From positions 1 through 59,578 of the forward strand of contig NZ_JANAVJ010000032.1 of assembly GCF_024213375.1 (NCBI RefSeq): 59,578 nucleotides of DNA. The letters are read 5' to 3'. Position numbers and translations under genes: made by a program. Below the pieces are notes generated by a model that worked only from the letters and a program-made list of their open reading frames with translations, was not told where the DNA came from and made no database searches. The stretch is from Paenibacillus sp. MZ04-78.2 (lineage in GTDB: Bacteria; Bacillota; Bacilli; Paenibacillales; NBRC-103111). This document shows, piece by piece, positions 29,855 through 40,701 of this stretch (positions within the stretch are counted from its first letter, which is position 1; every line of letters begins with the position of its first letter).

Positions 29855-32800
29855 TTATTCTACCGTTACAGCTTCCGCCTCGGTCATTTCTTCATCCAGC
29901 GGAACGGCGTTCGGGTCGGTGATACGGATGTTGCGGTATCTCGACATCCCCGTACCGGCTGGAATCAGCTTCCCGATGATGACATTCTCCTTCAAGCCGA
30001 GCAGTTTGTCGACTTTACCTTTGATCGCCGCATCGGTAAGAACCCGGGTGGTTTCCTGGAACGATGCCGCAGACAGGAACGAGTCGGTCTCCAGCGACGC
30101 TTTGGTGATCCCGAGGAGCACCGGCTTCGCTACTGCAGGCTCTTCGCCCGCAAAGAGAGCCACTTTGTTCGCTTCCTCGTATTCGTGGATATCCACGAAT
30201 GAGCCTGGAAGTAGCGTCGTATTGCCCGCATCGACGATACGGATTTTACGCAGCATCTGGCGGATCATAACCTCAACGTGCTTGTCGTTGATTTCCACCC
30301 CTTGGTTCCGGTACACGCGCTGAACCTCTTGCAAAATATAGTTCTGCACGCCGCGGATCCCTTTAATGCGCAGCATTTCTTTCGGGTCGATCGAACCCTC
30401 GGTCAGCTCGTCGCCAGCCTCTACGTTCTGGTTGACGGAGACCCGGATACGGGAACCGTAAGAGATGGAGTACACCTTGGATTCTGCTTCGCCTTGAACC
30501 TCGATCTCCCGACGGTCTTTGGCTTCGCGAATTTCTTTTACCACGCCGTCGATCTCCGAAATCGTCGCTTGCCCTTTCGGATTCCGCGCTTCGAAAAGCT
30601 CCTGAATCCGCGGCAAACCTTGGGTGATATCGTCGCCCGCAACGCCCCCGGTATGGAACGTACGCATCGTCAGCTGCGTTCCCGGTTCCCCGATGGATTG
30701 CGCCGCGATAATGCCTACGGCTTCGCCGATCTCAACGTGCTGGCCTGTCGCCAGGTTACGTCCGTAACACTTCTTGCACACCCCGTGTTTGGAGCGGCAG
30801 CTAAGTACGGAACGAATCTGTATTTTTTCGATGCCGGCATCAATAATCCGGTCGGCTTTTCCTGCATCAATCAGATCGTTGCGGGAAACAATGACTTCAC
30901 CGGTCTTCGGATCGCGGATCGTTTCGAAGGAATAGCGACCTTCGATCCGGTCGTACAGATCCTCGATAACCTCTTTGCCGTCTTGAATACGGCTAACCAG
31001 GAAGCCTTTGTCGGTACCGCAATCCTCGTCGCGCACGATGACGTCCTGCGCTACGTCGACAAGACGGCGGGTCAGGTAACCGGAGTCAGCGGTACGAAGC
31101 GCCGTATCGGCCAAACCTTTCCGCGCACCGTGCGTGGAGATGAAGTACTCCAAGACCGTCAAGCCTTCGCGGAAGTTCGATTTGATTGGCAATTCGTAGA
31201 TCCGGCCTGTCGGCGTCGCCATCAGACCGCGCATTCCGCCAAGCTGGGTGATCTGCGATTTGTTACCGCGCGCCTTGGACTCTACCATCATGTTAATGGA
31301 GTTGTATTTATCAAGCGACTTCATCAAAATGTCGGTAATTTCATCCTTCGCTTTACTCCAGATCGCAATGACGCGTTCATACCGCTCGTCGTCCGTTATC
31401 AGACCGCGACGGTATTGGTTCGTCACGACCTTGACTTTCTCGTCGGACTCTAGAAGAATTTGATCCTTCTCCTGCGGAACGGTAACGTCCGCCACCGCGA
31501 TCGTGATTCCTGCCCGTGTAGAGTAGGTAAAGCCAAGCTGCTTAATGTTATCCAGCGTCACCGACGTTTGCGTCGTATGGTAACGGCGGAAGCATTCAGC
31601 GATGATTGTGCCGAGGTAGTCTTTACCTACGGCCTTCGTCTCCGGCAGCTCTTCCATCTTTTTGCGGATGTCTTCGCCTTTTTCGAATACGAAATAGGTA
31701 TCCGACGGTCCGTTCAACAAGTTCGCTTTGGTCGCTTCGTTGATGTACGGGAAGTCCGTAGGATAAATCTCGTTAAAGATGATTTTTCCGACCGTTGTAA
31801 TAAGCATCGCTTCTTGCTGCTCCGGCGTAAAGCTCGTTTTCCCGAGCGCTTTGGCCGGAATGGCTACGCGGGCATGAAGCGAAGCATCTCCGCGATGATA
31901 CAGGGACACGGCTTCAGAAACGGTGCGAAGAATCGTCATCGAGCCTTTCGCTTGCCTATTATCGGTCGTCAAGTAGAAGCTGCCGAGAACCATATCCTGC
32001 GAAGGCGTAACGACAGGCTTGCCGTCTTTTGGGTTCAAAATGTTCCCCGAAGCCAGCATCAAGACGCGAGCTTCTGCTTGCGCTTCTGCAGACAGCGGCA
32101 CGTGAACGGCCATCTGGTCTCCGTCGAAGTCGGCGTTATAGGCCGTACATACGAGCGGATGCAGCTTGATCGCGCGCCCTTCGACCAGGATCGGCTCAAA
32201 CGCCTGAATCCCGAGACGGTGAAGCGTGGGGGCACGGTTAAGCAGGACCGGATGCTCTTTGATAACTTCTTCAAGCACGTCCCATACTTCCGGGCTAACG
32301 CGTTCTACTTTGCGCTTCGCGCTCTTGATGTTGTGTGCAAGACCTTTGTTGACAAGCTCCTTCATAACGAAAGGCTTAAACAGCTCAAGCGCCATTTCTT
32401 TTGGGAGCCCACATTGGTACATCTTCAGGCTCGGTCCGACGACGATAACGGAACGGCCGGAATAGTCAACCCGTTTACCGAGCAGGTTTTGACGGAAACG
32501 GCCTTGTTTCCCTTTCAGCATATGGCTGAGCGATTTGAGCGGACGGTTACCTGGACCCGTTACTGGACGGCCGCGGCGACCGTTGTCGATCAAGGCGTCT
32601 ACGGCTTCCTGCAGCATCCGTTTCTCGTTCTGCACGATAATGTCGGGAGCGCCCAAGTCGAGCAGTCTTTTCAGACGGTTGTTCCGGTTAATTACCCGGC
32701 GGTACAGGTCGTTCAGGTCGGAAGTCGCAAAACGTCCGCCGTCCAACTGCACCATCGGACGGAGCTCCGGAGGGATGACCGGCAGTACGTCCAGCACCAT

Positions 32801-33475
32801 CCACTCCGGCATATTTTTCGAGTTACGGAACGCTTCCATGACTTCCAACCGTTTGATTGCGCGGTTGCGGCGTTGCCCTTGTGCGGTCTTCAGTTCTTCC
32901 TTCAGCGTATCGACTTCTTTCTCGATGTCGATGTCCTGCAGAAGCTTCTTCACCGCTTCGGCGCCCATGCCAGCTTGGAACGCATAGCCGTACTTTTCGC
33001 GATAGCTGCGGTATTCTTTCTCGGAGAGCAGCTGTTTTTTCTCCAGCGGCGTATCTCCCGGATCCGTTACAACATAGGATGCGAAGTAGATGATCTCCTC
33101 TAACGAACGGGGAGACATGTCAAGCGCAAGCCCCATGCGGCTCGGAATGCCTTTGAAGTACCAAATATGCGAAACCGGCGCAGCCAGTTCAATATGGCCC
33201 ATGCGCTCGCGGCGAACTTTTTGGCGAGTAACCTCTACGCCGCATCGGTCACAGACGACGCCTTTGTAACGGACGCGTTTATATTTACCGCAATGACATT
33301 CCCAGTCTTTGGTCGGCCCGAAGATTTTCTCGCAGAACAAGCCTTCCTTTTCCGGCTTCAACGTTCGGTAGTTGATCGTTTCCGGCTTCTTCACTTCGCC
33401 TCTGGACCACGAACGGATCTTGTCGGGGGAAGCCAATCCGATTTTCATGTACTCAAAATTATTGACGTCGATCAA
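29855..33475 (-). CDS. rpoC: RNA polymerase beta' subunit
   Basis: The beta' subunit, 1206 residues. The catalytic NADFDGDQ motif holds the three Mg-binding Asp residues. An N-terminal zinc site (CHCG then CDRCG, near residues 60-78) and a second Cys set near [11 protein letters not shown] are intact. The start is a TTG at 33475 after GGAGGAGGG, giving the standard N terminus [19 protein letters not shown]; the 19 upstream codons are excluded. It follows rpoB by 89 bp and ends at a strong stem-loop. Confidence 0.98.
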   Translation of the reverse strand: MIDVNNFEYMKIGLASPDKIRSWSRGEVKKPETINYRTLKPEKEGLFCEKIFGPTKDWECHCGKYKRVRYKGVVCDRCGVEVTRQKVRRERMGHIELAAPVSHIWYFKGIPSRMGLALDMSPRSLEEIIYFASYVVTDPGDTPLEKKQLLSEKEYRSYREKYGYAFQAGMGAEAVKKLLQDIDIEKEVDTLKEELKTAQGQRRNRAIKRLEVMEAFRNSKNMPEWMVLDVLPVIPPELRPMVQLDGGRFATSDLNDLYRRVINRNNRLKRLLDLGAPDIIVQNEKRMLQEAVDALIDNGRRGRPVTGPGNRPLKSLSHMLKGKQGRFRQNLLGKRVDYSGRSVIVVGPSLKMYQCGLPKEMALELFKPFVMKELVNKGLAHNIKSAKRKVERVSPEVWDVLEEVIKEHPVLLNRAPTLHRLGIQAFEPILVEGRAIKLHPLVCTAYNADFDGDQMAVHVPLSAEAQAEARVLMLASGNILNPKDGKPVVTPSQDMVLGSFYLTTDNRQAKGSMTILRTVSEAVSLYHRGDASLHARVAIPAKALGKTSFTPEQQEAMLITTVGKIIFNEIYPTDFPYINEATKANLLNGPSDTYFVFEKGEDIRKKMEELPETKAVGKDYLGTIIAECFRRYHTTQTSVTLDNIKQLGFTYSTRAGITIAVADVTVPQEKDQILLESDEKVKVVTNQYRRGLITDDERYERVIAIWSKAKDEITDILMKSLDKYNSINMMVESKARGNKSQITQLGGMRGLMATPTGRIYELPIKSNFREGLTVLEYFISTHGARKGLADTALRTADSGYLTRRLVDVAQDVIVRDEDCGTDKGFLVSRIQDGKEVIEDLYDRIEGRYSFETIRDPKTGEVIVSRNDLIDAGKADRIIDAGIEKIQIRSVLSCRSKHGVCKKCYGRNLATGQHVEIGEAVGIIAAQSIGEPGTQLTMRTFHTGGVAGDDITQGLPRIQELFEARNPKGQATISEIDGVVKEIREAKDRREIEVQGEAESKVYSISYGSRIRVSVNQNVEAGDELTEGSIDPKEMLRIKGIRGVQNYILQEVQRVYRNQGVEINDKHVEVMIRQMLRKIRIVDAGNTTLLPGSFVDIHEYEEANKVALFAGEEPAVAKPVLLGITKASLETDSFLSAASFQETTRVLTDAAIKGKVDKLLGLKENVIIGKLIPAGTGMSRYRNIRITDPNAVPLDEEMTEAEAVTVE

Positions 33476-33564
33476 GGAGCAACCCTCCTCCATGTTTTGT
33501 GCAGCAAATTCTGTGTGCGGGCATATGCCCATGACTTACGTCTGCAAAGCATTCCATCTCAGCC

Positions 33565-36500
33565 TTACTCTACACCAATCTCCGCGCCTTCGAGATTCAG
33601 GTTCAGCTTGTCGCTGGTTACCTCATCCTCGTCGTCCATTTCCTTCATTTCGATCTCTTCTTCATTCTCGGACAAGATTTTCACATCCATACCCAAGCTT
33701 TGAAGCTCTTTGATCAATACTTTGAAGGATTCCGGAACGCCCGGCTCCGGAACGTTCTCACCCTTGACGATTGATTCGTACGTCTTCACGCGGCCGACGA
33801 CATCGTCGGACTTGACCGTCAAGATTTCCTGCAGCGTATAAGCTGCGCCGTACGCCTCAAGCGCCCAAACTTCCATCTCCCCGAAGCGCTGGCCGCCGAA
33901 CTGCGCTTTACCGCCGAGCGGCTGCTGCGTAACGAGAGAGTATGGTCCCGTAGAACGGGCATGGATTTTATCGTCAACCATGTGCGCCAGCTTGATCATG
34001 TACATGACGCCAACGGTAACTTCGCGTTCAAACGATTCTCCGGTCCGGCCGTCATACAGCATCGTTTTACCGTTGCGCTGCATTCCGGCTTCTTCCATCG
34101 TATCGAAAACGTCGTACTCGCGGGCGCCGTCGAATACCGGCGTGGCCGTGTGAATACCGAGATATTTCGCGGCCATCCCCAAGTGAACTTCCAGCACCTG
34201 TCCGATATTCATCCGGGAAGGAACCCCCAGCGGGTTCAATACGACTTCAACCGGCGTCCCGTCCGGCATGAACGGCATGTCCTCTTCTGGCAAAATGCGC
34301 GCGATAACCCCTTTGTTACCGTGGCGTCCCGCCATTTTGTCGCCTTCGGAAATTTTCCGTTTTTGGGCGATATAAGCGCGTACCAATTGATTGACGCCTG
34401 GAGGAAGCTCGTCACCGTTCTCGCGGGTAAACACTTTCACGTCGACGACGATACCGTCCGTACCATGAGGTACGCGAAGCGAAGTGTCGCGGACTTCACG
34501 GGCTTTTTCACCGAAGATCGCGTGCAGAAGACGCTCTTCCGCCGTAAGCTCGGTTACCCCTTTAGGCGTAACTTTACCGACCAGAATATCGCCGGCGGCA
34601 ATCTCCGCACCGACGCGAATAATGCCGCGTTCGTCCAAGTTCTTCAGCGCGTCTTCGCCCACGTTCGGAATATCGCGGGTGATTTCTTCCGGTCCGAGCT
34701 TCGTGTCGCGCGCTTCGGATTCGTATTCTTCAATGTGAATGGAAGTATAGACGTCTTCCTTCACTAACTTTTCGCTAAGCAGAATCGCGTCCTCGTAGTT
34801 GTAGCCTTCCCAAGTCATGAAAGCAACGACGACGTTGCGGCCAAGCGCCAGCTCGCCCTGTTCGGTCGAAGGACCGTCGGCCAAAATGTCGCCGACGCGC
34901 ACCTGTTCGCCCTTATGGCAAATCGGACGCTGGTTGATGCAAGTTCCTTGGTTGGAGCGCAAAAACTTATGCAGCTTATGCTTGATAATGTCTCCGTTGA
35001 CCAAGCGGCCGTCCACCATCTCCTGACGGCGCACCCAAATCTCGTTAGCCGAAACCCGTTCGACGACGCCGTTCACTTTGGAAACGATACATACGCCGGA
35101 ATCTTTGGCCGATTTGTGCTCCATCCCCGTGCCGACAAGTGGCGACTTCGGAATAAGAAGCGGTACCGCCTGACGCTGCATGTTCGAACCCATCAGGGCA
35201 CGGTTGGAGTCGTCATTTTCAAGGAACGGAATCAAAGCGGTCGCCACGGACACAACCTGTTTCGGGGAGACGTCCATGTAGTCGACTCGCTCTTTCGGAA
35301 GCGTCAAAATGTCGTCTTTGTAACGCACGATGACGGAGTCGTTCGCAAACTTGCCTTCCTCGGTCAGTTCGGCGTTCGCCTGAGCCACCACGTAATTATC
35401 CTCTTCATCGGCCGTCAGGTAGGAGATCTCATGCGTCACAACGTCCGTGTGCGGGTCAACGCGACGATAAGGCGCCTCGATAAAGCCGAATTCATTCACA
35501 CGTGCAAAGGTCGAAAGGGAGTTGATCAACCCGATGTTCGGTCCCTCCGGCGTCTCAATCGGACACATCCGTCCATAGTGAGAGTGGTGAACGTCCCGGA
35601 CTTCGAAACCTGCGCGCTCCCGCGTCAAACCGCCGGGTCCCAATGCGGACAAACGACGTTTGTGCGTAAGCTCGGCAAGGGGGTTCGTTTGGTCCATAAA
35701 CTGCGAAAGCTGGGAGCTTCCGAAAAACTCTTTGATGGACGCAATGACCGGACGAATATTGATAAGCTGCTGCGGCGTGATGGTGTTCACGTCTTGAATC
35801 GACATCCGCTCGCGCACAACGCGCTCCATCCGGGACAAGCCGATCCGGAACTGGTTCTGCAGAAGCTCGCCGACGGAGCGCAGACGACGGTTCCCCAAGT
35901 GGTCGATGTCGTCCGTGCTGCCGATACCGTGCAGCAGGTTAATGAAATAGTTGATGGATGAGATAATATCGGCCGGGGTAATGTTTTTGACCGTTTTATC
36001 GATCTTGCCGTTGGCAATAACCTTAACGACCTTCCCATCCTCAAGCGGAGAATATACGCTGACGCACTGCAGCGGAATTTTATCCGACTCGGTCACACCG
36101 TTGATCACGTTGTATTCCGTGAAGCCGACGCTTTCTTCCAGATAAGGAATGATCGTGTCTAGCAGACGGCGATCGAGCAGTTGGCCGGCCTCGGCAACGA
36201 TTTCTCCGGTATTCGTATCGACAAGCGTCTCTGCCAGCCGCTGATTGAACAGACGGTTTTTGATATGCAGCTTCTTGTTGATTTTGTACCGGCCGACGTT
36301 AGCCAGATCGTACCGTTTCGGATCGAAAAAGCGTGCAACAAGCAAGCTTCTCGCGTTATCCAGCGTAGGCGGCTCGCCCGGACGAAGACGCTCGTAGATC
36401 TCGATCAAGGCCTTGTCCGTCGAATCGGTATTGTCCTTGTCCAGCGTGTTGCGGATATACTCGTTGTCGCCGAGCAAATCTATGATTTCCGCATCGGTAC

Positions 36501-37101
36501 CGAAACCAAGAGCGCGGAGCAGCACCGTGACCGGAATTTTCCGCGTACGGTCGATCCGCACGTAGATAATGTCCTTGGCGTCCGTCTCCAGCTCCAGCCA
36601 GGCTCCGCGGTTCGGGATCACGGTTGCCGTATATGTTTTCTTTCCGTTCTTATCGACTTTCGTGCTAAAATAAACGCTAGGGGAACGAACCAGCTGGCTG
36701 ACGATAACCCGTTCAGCGCCGTTGATAATAAAGGTGCCTGTCTCGGTCATCAAAGGGAAGTCGCCCATAAACACTTCCTGCTCTTTAACCTCGCCGGTTT
36801 CTTTATTGATCAAGCGTACTTTCACACGAAGCGGTGCAGCAAAGGTGACGTCGCGTTCCTTGGATTCGTCGACCGAATACTTAGGCTCTCCCAAGCTGTA
36901 GTCGATAAATTCCAACACCAAATTCCCCGTAAAGTCTTGGATCGGGGAAATATCTTGAAACATTTCACGCAATCCCTCATCCAAAAACCATTGATATGAT
37001 TTTTGTTGGATTTCAATCAGGTTCGGAACCTCCAAAACCTCATGAATCCGAGCGTATGACCTGCGTTTACGTCTACCTAATTGAACAAGATGTCCCGCCA
37101 A
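33565..37101 (-). CDS. rpoB: RNA polymerase beta subunit
   Basis: The beta subunit, 1178 residues, the rifampicin target. The resistance-determining region spans about 462-490 ([13 protein letters not shown], then [13 protein letters not shown], His480) and looks wild type and susceptible. The [12 protein letters not shown] motif near the C-terminal half contacts nucleic acid. The TTG start at 37101, seven bases after GAGGGG, matches the known Bacillus start; six upstream codons of the open frame are excluded. A 450-base leader region with promoter and palindrome precedes it. Confidence 0.98.
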   Translation of the reverse strand: MAGHLVQLGRRKRRSYARIHEVLEVPNLIEIQQKSYQWFLDEGLREMFQDISPIQDFTGNLVLEFIDYSLGEPKYSVDESKERDVTFAAPLRVKVRLINKETGEVKEQEVFMGDFPLMTETGTFIINGAERVIVSQLVRSPSVYFSTKVDKNGKKTYTATVIPNRGAWLELETDAKDIIYVRIDRTRKIPVTVLLRALGFGTDAEIIDLLGDNEYIRNTLDKDNTDSTDKALIEIYERLRPGEPPTLDNARSLLVARFFDPKRYDLANVGRYKINKKLHIKNRLFNQRLAETLVDTNTGEIVAEAGQLLDRRLLDTIIPYLEESVGFTEYNVINGVTESDKIPLQCVSVYSPLEDGKVVKVIANGKIDKTVKNITPADIISSINYFINLLHGIGSTDDIDHLGNRRLRSVGELLQNQFRIGLSRMERVVRERMSIQDVNTITPQQLINIRPVIASIKEFFGSSQLSQFMDQTNPLAELTHKRRLSALGPGGLTRERAGFEVRDVHHSHYGRMCPIETPEGPNIGLINSLSTFARVNEFGFIEAPYRRVDPHTDVVTHEISYLTADEEDNYVVAQANAELTEEGKFANDSVIVRYKDDILTLPKERVDYMDVSPKQVVSVATALIPFLENDDSNRALMGSNMQRQAVPLLIPKSPLVGTGMEHKSAKDSGVCIVSKVNGVVERVSANEIWVRRQEMVDGRLVNGDIIKHKLHKFLRSNQGTCINQRPICHKGEQVRVGDILADGPSTEQGELALGRNVVVAFMTWEGYNYEDAILLSEKLVKEDVYTSIHIEEYESEARDTKLGPEEITRDIPNVGEDALKNLDERGIIRVGAEIAAGDILVGKVTPKGVTELTAEERLLHAIFGEKAREVRDTSLRVPHGTDGIVVDVKVFTRENGDELPPGVNQLVRAYIAQKRKISEGDKMAGRHGNKGVIARILPEEDMPFMPDGTPVEVVLNPLGVPSRMNIGQVLEVHLGMAAKYLGIHTATPVFDGAREYDVFDTMEEAGMQRNGKTMLYDGRTGESFEREVTVGVMYMIKLAHMVDDKIHARSTGPYSLVTQQPLGGKAQFGGQRFGEMEVWALEAYGAAYTLQEILTVKSDDVVGRVKTYESIVKGENVPEPGVPESFKVLIKELQSLGMDVKILSENEEEIEMKEMDDEDEVTSDKLNLNLEGAEIGVE

Positions 37102-37400
37102 CTTAGATTCACCCCTCATGTCTACTCAATAGAACAAAATAAAAGCCTCTTTGGGAAGCCTTCTCGAGTAAATAACTGCGCGAAGTGTCACTTCTTCAGG
37201 AAGCTTCTAAATGACTAATACAAATAGTAATATGGATGTCCGCCTTTCGACTTGCCATAAATTCCCTTATACTTTGTATGGTTTACCTAAAATTTTAACA
37301 TTATACGTCAAATGGAAAAATTTTATTCATACTGGTATAAAAAAATCTTGACATTTTAGTCGACTAAAGAGATTTTACCCTATCTTAATGCTGACATTTT
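37102..37400 (-). promoter_or_regulatory. rpoB leader region
   Basis: About 300 bases upstream of rpoB without a gene. On the minus strand it holds a second -10-like TATAAT (37302-37307) without a good -35, a GAAGTG-A-CACTTC hairpin (about 37183-37195), and an AAGCCT repeat pair (37143-37160) close to the start. Together these suggest a long, structured 5' leader. No known RNA family is recognised. Confidence 0.45.
37355..37368. promoter_or_regulatory. 14-bp perfect palindrome in the rpoB leader (operator candidate)
   Basis: TTTAGTCGACTAAA is a perfect 14-base palindrome with a TCGA centre in an A/T-rich setting, about 30 to 45 bases downstream of the predicted rpoB -10. Its size and symmetry suit a dimeric repressor or activator site. 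It overlaps no coding sequence. The protein that might bind is unknown. Confidence 0.45.
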
Positions 37401-37432
37401 ATAATAATATCACAAAACAAAAGTCAAGTCAA
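37394..37432 (-). promoter_or_regulatory. Probable SigA promoter of rpoB-rpoC
   Basis: On the minus strand two overlapping TTGACT boxes (about 37422-37432) precede TATTAT/TTATAA near 37397-37408 at 17-base spacing. One of the two pairs is likely to be the active promoter. It is the best promoter-like sequence between ybxB and rpoB. Confidence 0.65.
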
Positions 37433-37484
37433 CATATTTCCTGCTGCGGAATATATCGGTCAACTTAAGCTCAGACACGTTTTG

Positions 37485-37526
37485 TCCCATTCCTTCTAAC
37501 TACGTATCACCTTAAAAGGAATGGGA
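37485..37526. other. 11-bp inverted repeat downstream of ybxB
   Basis: TCCCATTCCTT (37485-37495) and AAGGAATGGGA (37516-37526) pair perfectly with a 20-base loop. A T-run lies before it on the minus strand, not after, so it is not a standard terminator in either direction. It lies between the ybxB terminator and the rpoB promoter. Confidence 0.5.
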
Positions 37527-37527
37527 T

Positions 37528-37566
37528 AAAAAAAATGGCCGCCAACCGAAATATTACTTCGCGGCC
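37528..37566 (-). terminator. Terminator at the end of ybxB
   Basis: On the minus strand GGCCGC (37561-37566) pairs with GCGGCC (37537-37542), with inner CGAA/TTCG pairing, followed by ATTTTTTTT. The ybxB stop codon (37554-37556) lies inside the loop. Confidence 0.8.
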
Positions 37567-38150
37567 TTGATAATCCAATAGCCCTTGTCGCGCTCGACTT
37601 CTTCCACTTGGGAGTAGAGAGACTCAAGCTTAGCATACGTCGAAGGCGCCCCCTGCTTTTTCTGGACGACTACCCATAGCGCCCCGCCAGGAGCCAATAC
37701 ATGGTGAGCCTGCTCAAACACGCGGTGTACCGTCTCTTTGCCGGCGCGTATAGGCGGATTGGTCAGCACCGTATCAAAAGTCTGGTCCATCACCTCTGCT
37801 AGCAAATCGCTTTGCAAGATCCGTACGTTTGCGATCCGGTTGCGCTCGGCGTTTCGTTTCGCGAGTTCAATGGCACGCTCGTTAATGTCCACCATCGTAA
37901 CAGTTCCCTGCTCCGCTTGTACTGCGGCCGCCAGTCCAATCGGGCCGTACCCACAGCCCACATCCAGCACTCTGGCTTGCTTCGACAAAACCATCGTCTG
38001 CACAAGCAGCTTCGATCCGTAATCGACCCCCTTTTTGGAGAAGACCCCGGCATCCGTCCAAAAAACAAAGCTACGACCGCGCAGCGTTTCCTCGATCGTA
38101 TGCAAATCGTGCTCTACGCTGGGTCTCGGGGTATAGTAATGCTCGGACAC
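37554..38150 (-). CDS. ybxB: RsmC-like class I methyltransferase (YbxB)
   Basis: A 198-residue SAM-dependent methyltransferase of the RsmC/RlmG type, probably acting on a guanine base of rRNA (substrate inferred from the family). The SAM site is VLDVGCGYGPIG, and the catalytic-type NPPI motif follows in VLTNPPIRAG. The start is GTG at 38150 after AGGAGGCGG; 21 upstream codons overlap the preceding terminator and are excluded. It sits between rplL and rpoB as in Bacillus. Confidence 0.9.
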   Translation of the reverse strand: MSEHYYTPRPSVEHDLHTIEETLRGRSFVFWTDAGVFSKKGVDYGSKLLVQTMVLSKQARVLDVGCGYGPIGLAAAVQAEQGTVTMVDINERAIELAKRNAERNRIANVRILQSDLLAEVMDQTFDTVLTNPPIRAGKETVHRVFEQAHHVLAPGGALWVVVQKKQGAPSTYAKLESLYSQVEEVERDKGYWIIKAAK

Positions 38151-38176
38151 GTATCCACCGCCTCCTGGTTCGGATT

Positions 38177-38218
38177 GAAAAGGAAAACCCCTTGGAGAGG
38201 ATCGCCTCTGCAAGGGGT
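38177..38218 (-). terminator. Terminator between rplL and ybxB
   Basis: On the minus strand ACCCCTTGCAGAGG (38205-38218) pairs with CCTCTCCAAGGGGT (38187-38200) with one bulge around a CGAT loop, followed by TTTCCTTTTT. It probably ends most rplJ-rplL transcripts, as expected from the higher need for L7/L12. Confidence 0.85.
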
Positions 38219-38231
38219 GCTGTAGCTCGAA

Positions 38232-38597
38232 TTACTTCACTTCTACGGAAGCGCCTGCTTCTTCCAATTTTGCTTTAACGGAATCAGCTTCTTCTTTGGA
38301 AACTTTTTCTTTAAGCGGCTTCGGTGCGTTGTCTACGAGATCTTTTGCTTCTTTCAGGCCGAGACCCGTGATTTCGCGAACAACTTTGATAACGTTGATT
38401 TTGGACGCGCCAGCGCTTGTCAAAACAACGTCGAATTCTGTTTGCTCTGCAGCTTCTGCTGCAGCGCCGCCGCCTGCTACAACAGCTACCGGAGCTGCTG
38501 CAGTTACGCCGAACTCTTCTTCGATTGCTTTAACCAGATCGTTCAGTTCCAAAACAGTCATGCCTTTAATGGCTTCCAAGATTTGCTCTTTGCTCAT
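38232..38597 (-). CDS. rplL: 50S ribosomal protein L7/L12
   Basis: L7/L12 (bL12), 121 residues. An N-terminal dimerisation domain, an Ala/Gly-rich hinge (about 33-52) and a C-terminal factor-binding domain ([21 protein letters not shown]) are visible. It is present in multiple copies per ribosome and recruits the translational GTPases. It is paired with rplJ and followed by a strong stem-loop. Confidence 0.98.
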   Translation of the reverse strand: MSKEQILEAIKGMTVLELNDLVKAIEEEFGVTAAAPVAVVAGGGAAAEAAEQTEFDVVLTSAGASKINVIKVVREITGLGLKEAKDLVDNAPKPLKEKVSKEEADSVKAKLEEAGASVEVK

Positions 38598-38655
38598 GGT
38601 TAAACCTCCATTATCTTCAAATAAGAATGTTTTTTAATCATTTCAAGCCGCGCAA

Positions 38656-39165
38656 TTATGCTTGCGCGCCGCCTTCTTGCTTCTCGGACACAGCTTTAAC
38701 CGCAAGGGCGAAGTTGCGAACCGGAGCTTGAAGCACGCTGAGCAACATGGACAGAAGACCTTCTCTGGAAGGCAGTTCCGCCAGCGCTTTGATTTGGTTG
38801 AAATCAACCACTTTACCTTCAACGACACCCGCTTTTACGCTGAGTTGGTCGTTTTTCTTGGCGAACTCGGTCAAAATTTTGGCCGGAGTTATAATGTCAT
38901 CTTTGCTGAATGCAATCGCGGTAGGACCGGTCAAATACTCATCCAGATCAGACAATTCCGCACTAGCTGTCGCGCGACGAATCAGTGTGTTTTTCAACAC
39001 TTGGAATTCTACGCCCGCTTCACGCAGTTGTTTGCGAAGCTCGGTTACTTGCTTCACGTTCAAACCGCGGTAGTCAGCTACGATGGAGCAAGAGTTCTCT
39101 TTCAGCTTTTCAGATACTACCGTAACTTGCTGAGCTTTTTGCTCGATAATTTTTACGTTTGCCAT
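38656..39165 (-). CDS. rplJ: 50S ribosomal protein L10
   Basis: L10 (uL10), 169 residues, which anchors L7/L12 dimers to 23S rRNA via its C-terminal helix. It begins [20 protein letters not shown]. The upstream spacer holds an L10 leader-like RNA, the L10-L12 autoregulatory target, and two copies of the double-hairpin repeat directly before the ribosome-binding site. Confidence 0.97.
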   Translation of the reverse strand: MANVKIIEQKAQQVTVVSEKLKENSCSIVADYRGLNVKQVTELRKQLREAGVEFQVLKNTLIRRATASAELSDLDEYLTGPTAIAFSKDDIITPAKILTEFAKKNDQLSVKAGVVEGKVVDFNQIKALAELPSREGLLSMLLSVLQAPVRNFALAVKAVSEKQEGGAQA

Positions 39166-39180
39166 TTTGCACCTCCTACA

Positions 39181-39233
39181 AGTTTTCGTAAGAAAACTGC
39201 TTCGTAAGCGTCCGAAAACTTACTTCGTAAACA
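39181..39233 (-). repeat. Double-hairpin UTR repeats upstream of rplJ
   Basis: The most complete copy is AGTTTTC-GTAA-GAAAACT (39181-39198) followed by GCTTCGTAAGC (39199-39209), itself a palindrome. A partial second copy, CGAAAACT then TACTTCGTAAAC, lies at 39213-39232. The stem is four bases from the rplJ ribosome-binding site. Confidence 0.82.
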
Positions 39234-39298
39234 CGTTCCCGAGGTCGTTCCTTTCCTCGCCGCTACTCTCCGCCGACATTCCCGCTAAAAGCGAAAAT

Positions 39299-39425
39299 GC
39301 CTTCGCAGACACGGCGAAGGCATGATGATTCATATATTCCATACAGAATATCGAATTTATATCACAACACCTCGGCAGGAAATTAAGCTCGAAAGCACCT
39401 GCTGTCTACGGTAAGCATATTCGTT
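39299..39425 (-). promoter_or_regulatory. L10 leader (autoregulatory RNA) of rplJ-rplL
   Basis: On the minus strand the sequence ACCGTAGACAGCAGGTGC (39396-39413) followed by AATTTCCTGCCGAGGTG (39369-39385) matches the conserved parts of the L10 leader, where AGCAGG pairs with CCTGC. Further on, GCCTTCGC and GCGAAGGC (39299-39321) form an eight-base stem followed by ATTTTCGCTTTT, a possible attenuator. The leader is known to bind the L10-L12 complex. Confidence 0.7.
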
Positions 39426-39435
39426 TGTTAACCTA

Positions 39436-39464
39436 AAACAGGTTAGCATGGATGACTTCAAAAG
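39436..39464 (-). promoter_or_regulatory. Possible rplJ promoter
   Basis: On the minus strand TTGACT (39459-39464), 17 bases, then TGC-TAACCT (39436-39441, extended -10 but weak core). It lies between the rplA stop and the L10 leader. The -35 overlaps a TGACTT-TTG-AAGTCA palindrome. Confidence 0.45.
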
Positions 39465-39483
39465 TCAACTACCAAGCTTTACC

Positions 39484-40176
39484 TTATCTCAGGGCTGTTG
39501 CATTGACGCGAGCGCTTGGCCCCATCGTCGAGGATACCGCGATGTTTTTCAGGTATACCCCTTTGGATGCAGCCGGTTTTGCTCTGTTGAGCGCGTCGAT
39601 CAAAGCTTTGAAGTTCTCAGCAAGCTTCTCGGCGTCGAAGGATACTTTACCGATCGGCGCATGGATTTGTCCAGCCTTGTCCAGACGGTACTCAATTTTA
39701 CCTGCCTTAATCTCCTGAACGGCTTTCGCCACGTCGAACGTAACGGTACCCGCTTTCGGGTTCGGCATCAAACCTTTACCACCCAAGATACGACCGAGTT
39801 TACCCACTTCGCTCATCATGTCCGGCGTAGCTACGCAGACATCGAAGTCGAACCAGCCTTGCTGAATTTTGTTGATCATGTCTTGATCGCCTACGAAATC
39901 GGCGCCTGCCGCTTCCGCTTCTTTGGCTTTGTCGCCTTTGGCAAATACAAGAACGCGTTTCGTTTTACCTGTGCCGTGAGGCAGTACAACCACACCGCGA
40001 ACGGCTTGGTCTTGTTTTCTCGGGTCTACGCCCAGACGCACAGCCACTTCAACGGTTTCGTCGAATTTGGCGCGTGCCGTTTTCTTAACGAGTTCGATGG
40101 CTTCGAGCGGCTCGTAGAACGTCTCAGCATCGATTTGCTTAGCAACTTCAAGGTATTTCTTACCGTGTTTAGCCAC
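39484..40176 (-). CDS. rplA: 50S ribosomal protein L1
   Basis: L1 (uL1), 230 residues, the mobile stalk near the E site. The [18 protein letters not shown] segment is the family signature. In many bacteria L1 represses its own mRNA. It follows rplK by 58 bp. A 318-base spacer with the L10 leader separates it from rplJ. Confidence 0.97.
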   Translation of the reverse strand: MAKHGKKYLEVAKQIDAETFYEPLEAIELVKKTARAKFDETVEVAVRLGVDPRKQDQAVRGVVVLPHGTGKTKRVLVFAKGDKAKEAEAAGADFVGDQDMINKIQQGWFDFDVCVATPDMMSEVGKLGRILGGKGLMPNPKAGTVTFDVAKAVQEIKAGKIEYRLDKAGQIHAPIGKVSFDAEKLAENFKALIDALNRAKPAASKGVYLKNIAVSSTMGPSARVNATALR

Positions 40177-40234
40177 TTTTATGTCCTCCTATGTGGTATT
40201 AGCGGAACATCCTCCCACTGAGTGCAGCAAGCGA

Positions 40235-40660
40235 TTAGTCTTCGATGACTACGCCCATGCTGCGAGCCGTACCTTCAACCATGCGCATAGCAGCCTCAAC
40301 GGATGCAGCGTTCAGGTCAGGCATTTTTTGCTCGGCGATTTCACGCACTTTCGCGCGTTTTACAGTTGCAACCTTCTTCTGGTTCGGTTCGCCGGATCCT
40401 TTTTCGATCCCAGCAGCTACGCGCAACAATACGGCAGCCGGCGGCGTTTTCGTGATGAACGTGAAAGAACGGTCTTCGAATACGGAGATCTCAACCGGAA
40501 TGATAAGACCTGCTTGATCGGCAGTACGAGCGTTGAACTCTTTGCAGAACGCCATGATGTTTACGCCTGCTTGACCGAGAGCCGGACCGATCGGCGGAGC
40601 CGGATTCGCTTTCCCTGCAGGAACCTGCAGTTTCACAACTTTAATAACCTTTTTTGCCAT
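40235..40660 (-). CDS. rplK: 50S ribosomal protein L11
   Basis: L11 (uL11), 141 residues, in the GTPase-associated centre and the thiostrepton site. The proline-rich N-terminal domain ([20 protein letters not shown]) and the C-terminal RNA-binding domain are complete. GGAGGTG lies upstream of the ATG. It is 41 bp after nusG. Confidence 0.97.
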   Translation of the reverse strand: MAKKVIKVVKLQVPAGKANPAPPIGPALGQAGVNIMAFCKEFNARTADQAGLIIPVEISVFEDRSFTFITKTPPAAVLLRVAAGIEKGSGEPNQKKVATVKRAKVREIAEQKMPDLNAASVEAAMRMVEGTARSMGVVIED

Positions 40661-40701
40661 TGTGTGACACCTCCTCGCCCGTAGTATGGCAGTGTTTCAC
40701 G

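Noticed and set aside
31460..33103. A 547-codon plus-strand open frame antisense to rpoC
   Set aside because: It lies wholly within rpoC and shows no domain or start site. It is a codon-usage shadow.
34000..36000. Possible rifampicin-resistance changes in rpoB
   Set aside because: The resistance-determining region matches the normal susceptible sequence by eye.
39436..39481. Short plus-strand frame beginning MDDFKSQ near the end of rplA
   Set aside because: It starts in the spacer without a ribosome-binding site and then runs antisense to rplA.
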